From the NCBI GenBank assembly GCA_945903655.1, contig CAMDOY010000281.1:1-5254 (forward strand): 5,254 bases of DNA. The letters run 5' to 3'. The position numbers were made by a program, and so were the translations under genes. This document shows positions 1-5,254 of this stretch, piece by piece (positions within the stretch are counted from its first letter, which is position 1; every line of letters begins with the position of its first letter). This stretch comes from Rhizobium sp. Q54 (lineage in GTDB: Bacteria; Pseudomonadota; Alphaproteobacteria; Rhizobiales; Beijerinckiaceae). Below the pieces are notes generated by a model. The model was not told the origin of the DNA. It made no database searches and saw only the letters and a program-made list of their open reading frames with translations.

Positions 1-1606
1 TGATCTGCGCGAGCCCACCTATGTCAAAGCCGCGAGAACCCTCGTTTTCGAATGAGGACAATGTTGCGTGCTCGCGGAAAATATCGGCGGGCCCGGAATA
101 GGAAAAACCCTCCTCAAAGCCCAATCGTTTGGCGACTTCGCAGACGATCCACCAATCGGGCCTGGCTTCACCTGGCAAAGCCAAAAAGGGGCGCTGACGG
201 GAGATGCGGCGTTCCGAATTGGTGACGGAGCCGTCTTTCTCACCCCATGCGGCGGCTGGCAAAAGCACATGGGCGCCAGCATTGATGGTGTCGTTTGAAA
301 TCAACACCTCGGATATGGCGAAGAAGTCGAGATGGGCGAGCGCCCCGCGCGCATGATCCGCCCTGGGCAAGGAAACCGCAGGATTCGTCGCCATGACCCA
401 AAGCGCGCGCACACGCTTGTCCGCAATGGCGTCGAACATCTGCAGGGCCTTCAGGCCCTCGCGTTCCGCCATCAAGGGCGCGTTCCAGAATCGCTTTACG
501 CGATCTACTTCCGCAGGCGAGAAACCCATGTGCGCCGCAAGCATATTGGCGAGCCCGCCAGCCTCCCGCCCACCCATGGCGTTGGGCTGCCCCGTGAGCG
601 AGAAAGGCCCGGCGCCCTGCTTGCCAATGCGTCCGCTCGCCAGATGGCAATGGATGATGGCGTCGACTTTATCGGTCCCCTGCGCCGATTGGTTGACGCC
701 CTGGCTCCATGCTGTGACCACACGCTTCGTACTGATCCACGCATCGCAGAAGGCGGTGATGAGCGAGGGCTCGATGCGACACATGGCCGAGACTGTGGCG
801 AGATCAGGCGCGATCTCGCGCGCGGTCTTCAAAGCCGCGTCAAACCCAGATGTATGCTTTTCGACAAAGCCGTGATCGACAGCACCACGCGCAAAAATCT
901 CTTGCAGCAACCACGCGAAAAGCACCGTGTCCATACCCGCTGCAATCGGCAGAAACAGATCGGCTTCATCGGCGGTGGGCGTGCGGCGCGGGTCGATGAC
1001 GATGAGCTTGGCGCCGCGCTGCGCCCGATTGGCCTGCATCCGCTGGAACAGCACGGGATGGCACCAGGCGGCGTTGGAACCCACGAGCACGATGAGATCG
1101 GCTTGATCGAGATCCTCATAGGATCCGGGCACGAGATCGCCGCCAAAGGCGCGCTTGTGCCCTGCGACCGACGAGGCCATGCAGAGCCGCGAATTGGTGT
1201 CCACATTCGCCGAGCCCAGAAAGCCCTTCATCAACTTGTTGGCGACGTAATAATCTTCCGTCAGCAACTGACCCGATAGATAAAAGGCCAGCGCGTCAGG
1301 CCCATGAGCGCGCGCATTGCGCGCAAAGCCCTCCGCCACCGCATCCAGTGCACTGTCCCAGGACACGCGCTCATAGGAACCGCTCGCCTTGCGCATCATG
1401 GGATGCAGCAAACGCCCCTCAAGCGATACCGTCTCGCCCAGGGCCGAGCCCTTCGAGCACAGGCGGCCAAAATTTGCGGGATGATCGGGATCGCCTGCAA
1501 TGGCGACGCCGCCTGCGCCGTCAGGTGTCGCGAGAACCCCGCAGCCGACGCCGCAATAAGGGCACGCTGTGCTGATAGCTTCCATGGTGGCTGCGCCATC
1601 CATCAT
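1..1606 (-). CDS. nasA: Assimilatory nitrate reductase, molybdopterin catalytic subunit (NasA type), 3' end cut by window edge
   Basis: Reduces nitrate to nitrite in the cytoplasm using a Mo-bis-MGD cofactor and one [4Fe-4S] cluster. I translated the strand from position 1606 to the window edge: 535 codons stay open, so the C-terminal part lies outside. Near the N-terminus is the cluster motif C-x2-C-x3-C-x27-C (C15, C18, C22, C50, as ACPYCGVGC and LCSKG). NSRLCMASS follows at 138-146, where C142 is the expected cysteine ligand to molybdenum in Nas/Nap enzymes. Further family signatures are GSNAAWCHP (176-184), LTGQPNAMGGREAGG (337-351), WVMATNP (403-409) and EKDGSVTNSERRI (456-468). There is no Tat or Sec signal, which separates it from periplasmic NapA. 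The chosen start is the first ATG of ATGATG, 7 bases after the flavoprotein stop, with GAGGA upstream; ATG at 1603 is equally possible. A C-terminal [2Fe-2S] domain, present in some NasA proteins, cannot be judged. Product confidence is high. Confidence 0.96.
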   Translation of the reverse strand, partial: MMDGAATMEAISTACPYCGVGCGVLATPDGAGGVAIAGDPDHPANFGRLCSKGSALGETVSLEGRLLHPMMRKASGSYERVSWDSALDAVAEGFARNARAHGPDALAFYLSGQLLTEDYYVANKLMKGFLGSANVDTNSRLCMASSVAGHKRAFGGDLVPGSYEDLDQADLIVLVGSNAAWCHPVLFQRMQANRAQRGAKLIVIDPRRTPTADEADLFLPIAAGMDTVLFAWLLQEIFARGAVDHGFVEKHTSGFDAALKTAREIAPDLATVSAMCRIEPSLITAFCDAWISTKRVVTAWSQGVNQSAQGTDKVDAIIHCHLASGRIGKQGAGPFSLTGQPNAMGGREAGGLANMLAAHMGFSPAEVDRVKRFWNAPLMAEREGLKALQMFDAIADKRVRALWVMATNPAVSLPRADHARGALAHLDFFAISEVLISNDTINAGAHVLLPAAAWGEKDGSVTNSERRISRQRPFLALPGEARPDWWIVCEVAKRLGFEEGFSYSGPADIFREHATLSSFENEGSRGFDIGGLAQI

Positions 1607-1610
1607 GTGT

Positions 1611-1615
1611 TCCTC
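1611..1615 (-). promoter_or_regulatory. Ribosome binding site of nasA
   Basis: GAGGA on the minus strand, overlapping the stop codon of the flavoprotein gene. The spacer is 4 bases to the ATG at 1606 and 7 bases to the ATG at 1603. It supports a start at this ATGATG pair over the in-frame ATG at 1585, which has no purine-rich sequence before it, and over the in-frame ATG at 1624. Confidence 0.65.
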
Positions 1616-3218
1616 AGTAGACATCGGCCTGATAGCGGCCTGCTTTTTTCAGAGCGCTGACGAAAGCGACGGCCTCGTCAGTGGGGCGCGCGCCATGGGT
1701 GGCGACGATATCGACAAGCGCCGCCTCTACGTCCTTCGCCATGCGCTTGGCGTCGCCGCACACATAAAAATGCGCGCCTTCCGCCAGCCATTGCCAAAGC
1801 GCGGCGCCCACCTCCCGCATGCGGTCCTGTACATAGAGTTTTTCCACGCCATCGCGCGACCAGGCGAGCGACAGGCGCGTCAGCGCGCCGCGTTCGCGCA
1901 TGGCTTCCAGTTCGTCGCGATAAAAGAAATCCGTGTCCATGCGCTGATGGCCGAAGAAGAGCCAGTTCTTACCGGGCGCGCCAATGGCCTCGCGCTCCTG
2001 CAAGAAGGAGCGGAAGGGCGCTATACCTGTACCAGGCCCCACCATGATCACAGGCTTTGTCGGGTCCTTAGGCAAGGCGAAACCATGGGCCTTCTGCACA
2101 TAGGCGCGCAGCGTCATCCCGGGCAGGGCGCGATCAGCAAGGAACGTGGAGGCCACGCCAAGGCGCCTGCGCTTGCCGATGACATAGCGCACTGCATCCA
2201 CTGTGAGCGTGAGCCGTCCCGGTGCATGTTTCGGAGAGGAGGAGATAGAATAGAGGCGCGGCTGCAGGGGCTCTAGCGCATCCACGAAAGCTTCGGGATG
2301 AGGTCGCGCTTGCGAAAATTTCTGCAAGGCGCCGAGCACATCAAGATTAGCGGCGTCCCCATCTGGATCTTCGCCTTGAGCCAGCGCCCGCGCCTTCTGC
2401 CGCTGCGCGCCGCCGCAGAGGAAGGACATCAATTCGAACAGCGCGTCTGGCGCAGAACCAAGCGACACCTCATCGCTCAAGACCTCGCGCAGGGTGCGCC
2501 CGCGAAGTTGCGTCACATGGGAGGCGCCGAGCATGGCGATGATCTGATCGACGAGTCCAAGATCGTTTGCGGGGAAGAGGCCGAAGGAGCCGCCCGCTTC
2601 ATAGGTCAGGCCCGACGCCGCAAGGTCAAATGCCACATGCCATGTATCTTTCGCCGAACCCTCCTTGTTGAGACGATGGCGCGAGACAAAGGCCACATCG
2701 ACGGGGTTTTCGCGACATGTCCCTGCGGCGCCAACAGCTGCTGGCGTAGCCTCGACAGTCTTGGCCACAGGGGCAGCGGCGCCGATTTCGGCCGCAAGCT
2801 CCTTGAGCATGCGCGCTGTTTCCTTGCCGCCGGGAGCGCAGAGATTGAGCCGCGCCTCCTTGGTTTCGAAGAGCGCATTGGCGTAATCGGCGCAGTTGTA
2901 GCCGCACTGGCCGCAGTCCTGCTGCGCCATGGCCGCCATGAGGCGCGGCGCGAGCGGGCGATCTTGCGCAAGCTGCATGCGGTCCTCGATCTTCATCGAG
3001 GGATCATGCCAGGGGGCGTCATCATTATCCGCAAGGGCAGGCCCTGCAGTGGGTGCGCCAAGGGCTGCGGCTTCGGCGTTTGCAAGCGTGCTGGCGCCCT
3101 GCGCATCTGTTAACAAGGTAGCGGCGAAAACGCCCGACAGCCATGCGCGCTGCTCTGCGGTGAAGGGCGCGCTTTCGGGAATGAGGAACACGGGCGCGGG
3201 CATGGGCTGAGCGATCAT
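1614..3218 (-). CDS. NADPH-type flavoprotein reductase with FeS domain, 'sulfite reductase subunit alpha' family
   Basis: Predicted cytoplasmic diaphorase passing electrons from NAD(P)H through FAD to a partner, here probably nitrate and/or nitrite reductase (inference). The product is 534 aa. Residues 1-70 are a poorly conserved lead-in. A four-cysteine segment follows at 101-131 (DCGQCGYNC then LCAPGG; C102, C105, C109, C127), resembling the small FeS domain PF04060. From about 170 to the end is a CysJ/ferredoxin-NADP reductase module: FAD-contacting RLYSISSS (321-328) and GVASTFLAD (354-362), nucleotide-binding VGPGTGIAPFRSFLQER (393-409), FFGHQ, YVCGDAKRM (485-493) and a terminal aromatic Tyr in DVY. 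The roughly 150-residue flavodoxin (FMN) domain that begins true CysJ is absent. The start is ATG at 3218, sharing one base with the nirA stop (TGATG). A GTG at 3221 would add one residue and is also acceptable. The gene sits between nirA and nasA, arguing for a nitrate role over a sulfite role. Confidence 0.9.
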   Translation of the reverse strand: MIAQPMPAPVFLIPESAPFTAEQRAWLSGVFAATLLTDAQGASTLANAEAAALGAPTAGPALADNDDAPWHDPSMKIEDRMQLAQDRPLAPRLMAAMAQQDCGQCGYNCADYANALFETKEARLNLCAPGGKETARMLKELAAEIGAAAPVAKTVEATPAAVGAAGTCRENPVDVAFVSRHRLNKEGSAKDTWHVAFDLAASGLTYEAGGSFGLFPANDLGLVDQIIAMLGASHVTQLRGRTLREVLSDEVSLGSAPDALFELMSFLCGGAQRQKARALAQGEDPDGDAANLDVLGALQKFSQARPHPEAFVDALEPLQPRLYSISSSPKHAPGRLTLTVDAVRYVIGKRRRLGVASTFLADRALPGMTLRAYVQKAHGFALPKDPTKPVIMVGPGTGIAPFRSFLQEREAIGAPGKNWLFFGHQRMDTDFFYRDELEAMRERGALTRLSLAWSRDGVEKLYVQDRMREVGAALWQWLAEGAHFYVCGDAKRMAKDVEAALVDIVATHGARPTDEAVAFVSALKKAGRYQADVY

Positions 3219-4972
3219 CACATCTGCTCCGCAAGCTGGTTGAGGGTTTCGACATCATGGCGCGCGGTGAAAGCCTGGAAGCTTTCGTTGCCGTCGATGC
3301 GATGGGCCATCCATGCCCGCAGCAGCGCCTCGATCGCCTTTGGCGCAGCGCTGGCGCGCAGATCCGGTTGAAGCAGGCGACCAATGGCGCCCTGCGCCCC
3401 AAAGCCGCCGCCCACATGCAGATGATAGCCTTCGACCTGATCGTCCTCGTCGTTAATGGTTACCTTGGCGCCGATGAGGCCGATGTCGCCGATGTAATGT
3501 TGGGCGCAGGAATGGTGGCAGCCGGTAAGGTGGATGTTGACAGGCAGGTCAACGCTCATACGCGCATCCACATGATCAGCAATGCGCAGGGCGTCGCCCT
3601 TGGTGTCGGAGGCCGCGAATTTGCAGCCGGTGGAGCCCGTGCAGGCGACAAGGCCCGCGCGCAGATTTGACACGCTGGTGGAAAGGCCCGCCGCGTGAAT
3701 GGCCGTGCATGCAGTTTCGATCTGCGCATCGGGCACACCCGAGAGCAGGAGATTCTGCCAGACCGTCAGGCGAACATCCCCATCGCCAAAGGCGCGCGCG
3801 ACCTCTGCAATTTCGTGCATCTGCGCGCAGGTGATCTTGCCCAGCGGCGTCCAGACGCCGATCCAGTTGAGGCCATGCTGACGCTGGGCGTGCACGCCCA
3901 CATGCGCGAGCCGATCATGGGCCGCGCGCGGCGCCACATGGTTCACGTCAACACGCGCGAGCTTGCGCCCCAAGACGTCTTCGACCGCGACAAGAAAGCG
4001 CTCGAAGCCCCAGGCGTCCAGCAGATATTTCAGCCGCGCCTTGTTGCGGTTGGTGCGGTCCCCATGGGCGATGAAAACGCTGATAATTGCGTCCGCAACA
4101 GCCACCGCGTTATCAGGCGCAACCAGGACGCCGGTGTCGCGCGCGAGGTCCCGATGGCCGGTGATGCCGCCCAGCGCAAGGCGATACCAGACGCCAGCGG
4201 CGACGTCAGCGCCCTCAAGCACGCGCACGGCCTGAAATCCGATGTCGTTGGTGTCCTCCAGGGTGGGGATCACGCCGCCGCCGTCGAAGGACACGTTGAA
4301 CTTGCGCGGCAGGCCATAGAGCGTGCGGTCGTTCAAAATGTGATGATGCCAGGCGCTGGCGTGGGGGCGCGTGTCGATGAGTTCCTGCGCATCGATGCCC
4401 GCCGTCGCCGAGCCCGTGACGTTGCGGATATTGTCGGCGCCTGAGCCCCTGCTGACGATGCCCGCCTCCGCAAGGCCTTCCAGCACATCGGGAGCAGCCT
4501 CAGCCTTGATCTCGCGGATCTGCAGATTGGCGCGGGTGGTGACATGGGCGTAACCGCCGCCATGAATCTCAGCCATATCGGCGACCACGCGCAACTGCCA
4601 ATGTTTCAGGATCCCGCCGGGGATACGCATGCGGCACATGTAGCTGTCTTGCGCGGGCGCCACGTAGAAGACGCCGTGATAGCGCCAGCGGAAGTTGTCT
4701 TCGGGCTTGGGATAGGCGCCGGATTTCGCCTGTATGCGAAAGCGTGCATAGGCGTCGAAGGGATGTTCCGCACGCTTCCACTTCTCCTGATCCCCGAGCT
4801 TTCCGCCTTTGGCGGTCACCTGATCCTGCGCATCGAGATGCGGCTTGTCTGGACCTTGATTGCTCGCAACGACAACCGGCGCCGAAGCGCCCTTGCCCGA
4901 GCGCATGGCCTGCGCGCCCGAAAGGAAACCTTCGAGATAGCGTTTTTGTTCGGCGGTGAATTCAGTACTCAC
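3218..4972 (-). CDS. nirA: Ferredoxin-type siroheme nitrite reductase, NirA family
   Basis: Six-electron reduction of nitrite to ammonium with siroheme and a [4Fe-4S] cluster, in the cytoplasm. The product is 584 aa, close to the usual size of nitrite/sulfite reductases. Two pseudo-repeats of the family are visible. The first half has YMCRMRIPGG (111-120), TTRANLQIR (146-153) and GADNIRNVTGSATAGID (178-194). The second half has the metal centre CTGSTGC (444-450) and TGCHHSC (483-489), giving C444, C450, C485 and C489 as cluster ligands, one shared with siroheme. LPRKFN (221-226) has Lys-x-Asn as in plant ferredoxin-nitrite reductase, where E. coli CysI has Lys-x-Lys; this favours nitrite. The start is GTG at 4972, read as VSTEFTAEQKRYLEGF, a typical family N-terminus. 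The frame stays open upstream to an ATG at 5185, but that extension overlaps the preceding gene and reads as out-of-frame low-complexity Arg/Ala sequence. The partner donor could be a ferredoxin or the adjacent flavoprotein. Confidence 0.95.
   Translation of the reverse strand: MSTEFTAEQKRYLEGFLSGAQAMRSGKGASAPVVVASNQGPDKPHLDAQDQVTAKGGKLGDQEKWKRAEHPFDAYARFRIQAKSGAYPKPEDNFRWRYHGVFYVAPAQDSYMCRMRIPGGILKHWQLRVVADMAEIHGGGYAHVTTRANLQIREIKAEAAPDVLEGLAEAGIVSRGSGADNIRNVTGSATAGIDAQELIDTRPHASAWHHHILNDRTLYGLPRKFNVSFDGGGVIPTLEDTNDIGFQAVRVLEGADVAAGVWYRLALGGITGHRDLARDTGVLVAPDNAVAVADAIISVFIAHGDRTNRNKARLKYLLDAWGFERFLVAVEDVLGRKLARVDVNHVAPRAAHDRLAHVGVHAQRQHGLNWIGVWTPLGKITCAQMHEIAEVARAFGDGDVRLTVWQNLLLSGVPDAQIETACTAIHAAGLSTSVSNLRAGLVACTGSTGCKFAASDTKGDALRIADHVDARMSVDLPVNIHLTGCHHSCAQHYIGDIGLIGAKVTINDEDDQVEGYHLHVGGGFGAQGAIGRLLQPDLRASAAPKAIEALLRAWMAHRIDGNESFQAFTARHDVETLNQLAEQM
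3227..3230 (-). promoter_or_regulatory. Ribosome binding site of the flavoprotein gene
   Basis: GGAG on the minus strand inside the last codons of nirA. It lies 8 bases before the ATG at 3218 and 5 bases before the alternative GTG at 3221, so spacing does not decide between them. Its position within the upstream gene fits coupled translation. Confidence 0.55.
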
Positions 4973-4978
4973 GATGGG

Positions 4979-4982
4979 CCTC
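4979..4982 (-). promoter_or_regulatory. Ribosome binding site of nirA, supports a GTG start
   Basis: GAGG on the minus strand, overlapping the TGA stop of the upstream oxidoreductase gene and 6 bases before the GTG at 4972. It is the only Shine-Dalgarno-like sequence close to the position where NirA-family similarity begins, and so helps choose GTG over the upstream open extension. Confidence 0.55.
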
Positions 4983-5254
4983 ACGCCGCCTCGCGCACAC
5001 AAAGGGCGCGTCCGAAGATCAGGTCGTTTCGCATTGCGTCGATGGGCTGGGCACGCTCGATGAGATCGAGATACCAGAGGCCATCTCTGGTCTCGCCATA
5101 GAGCACGCAGCCCGCCAGCACGGTTCCCTGCGAAGTCTCGCGCAACACGAGCTTGCGATATTGGCGCAAGCCCTGATCGCGCCAAACCAGCACCTGCGCG
5201 CCCTCGCCCAGATAATCGCCTGCAGAAAAGACGGCGATGCCGGAGACCTTGAGA
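4981..5254 (-). CDS. FAD/NAD(P)H-dependent oxidoreductase, NirB-N-terminal / nitrate reductase electron-transfer type, C-terminal fragment
   Basis: Only the last 90 residues lie in the window; the frame is open to the right edge and ends at TGA 4983-4981. The fragment reads LKVSGIAVFSAGDYLGEG, then RKLVLR, VLAGCVLYGETRDGLWY and a tail of Ile/Met/Leu residues with AMRNDLIFG. This is the C-terminal dimerisation-type domain of pyridine nucleotide-disulfide oxidoreductases like the first part of NirB and the stand-alone electron-transfer subunits of assimilatory nitrate reductases (NasC of Klebsiella, NasB of Bacillus). The protein ends at REAA with no BFD-type [2Fe-2S] domain or siroheme domain following, so it is not a full NirB. 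The FAD- and NAD-binding motifs would be upstream, outside the window. The likely role is delivering electrons from NAD(P)H to nitrate or nitrite reductase; the partner is inferred from position, 8 bases before nirA. Confidence 0.85.
   Translation of the reverse strand, partial: LKVSGIAVFSAGDYLGEGAQVLVWRDQGLRQYRKLVLRETSQGTVLAGCVLYGETRDGLWYLDLIERAQPIDAMRNDLIFGRALCVREAA

Noticed and set aside
332..1279. A 315-codon open frame on the plus strand opposite nasA
   Set aside because: Its codons are in exact register with the nasA codons on the other strand, so its stops could arise only where nasA uses TTA, CTA or TCA. These are rare in this GC-rich gene, so a long mirror frame is expected. The translation is Arg/His/Gly-rich with no recognisable domain, while nasA matches its family throughout.
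1569..3113. Plus-strand open frames of 235 and 271 codons opposite the flavoprotein gene
   Set aside because: Both are in the same codon-register mirror frame of the flavoprotein gene. Neither translation has recognisable motifs, and the sense frame carries all the FAD and nucleotide-binding signatures.
1614..3218. Naming the flavoprotein cysJ
   Set aside because: It lacks the flavodoxin domain that defines CysJ, has an FeS segment instead, and lies in a nitrate operon without cysI or cysH in view. Similarity is restricted to the FAD/NADPH module.
3695..5101. Plus-strand open frames of 249 and 185 codons opposite nirA
   Set aside because: Both are mirror-register shadows of nirA, with no recognisable domains and no gap in the sense-strand homology.
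4973..5185. N-terminal extension of NirA to an upstream ATG (71 extra residues)
   Set aside because: The extension runs out of frame through the C-terminus of the preceding oxidoreductase, whose own frame is clearly the conserved one. Its sequence is Arg/Ala-rich and unlike any NirA N-terminus, whereas GTG at 4972 begins the typical family sequence.
1..5254. Mobile elements, CRISPR, tRNA/rRNA, toxin-antitoxin or phage genes
   Set aside because: The sequence is coding almost end to end on one strand, with gaps of at most 8 bases. I saw no direct or inverted repeats, tRNA-like stretches or compositional break.

Overview
The window is a fully packed piece of an assimilatory nitrate reduction operon. 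All genes are on the minus strand, so transcription runs from high to low coordinates. The DNA is GC-rich with G/C-biased third codon positions. The gene order and the FeS-flavoprotein resemble nitrate assimilation clusters of Alphaproteobacteria, most likely Hyphomicrobiales/Rhizobiales. That placement is an inference from protein style, not a database match.

Layout in transcription order: (1) 5254-4981, the C-terminal 90 residues of an FAD/NAD(P)H-dependent oxidoreductase of the NirB-N-terminal / nitrate-reductase electron-transfer type, cut by the right edge. (2) 4972-3218, a complete siroheme/[4Fe-4S] ferredoxin-type nitrite reductase (NirA family, 584 aa). (3) 3218-1614, a complete NADPH-type flavoprotein resembling 'sulfite reductase subunit alpha', with a four-cysteine FeS segment in place of the flavodoxin domain of CysJ (534 aa). 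(4) 1606-1, the N-terminal 535 residues of a cytoplasmic molybdenum nitrate reductase (NasA type), cut by the left edge. No gap exceeds 8 bases, and no promoter, terminator, RNA gene, repeat or mobile element is visible inside.

Together the genes encode cytoplasmic reduction of nitrate to nitrite (NasA) and of nitrite to ammonium (NirA). Two flavoproteins are candidates to supply electrons from NAD(P)H. Which flavoprotein feeds which reductase cannot be read from the sequence. The active-site Lys-x-Asn of the siroheme enzyme favours nitrite over sulfite as substrate, so the sulfite-reductase-like name of the third gene is probably misleading here.

I found no previously undescribed system. 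The points most worth a second look are the flavodoxin-less FeS-flavoprotein and the presence of two possible electron-input proteins in one operon. Long open frames on the plus strand are codon-register mirrors of the real genes and are not annotated.
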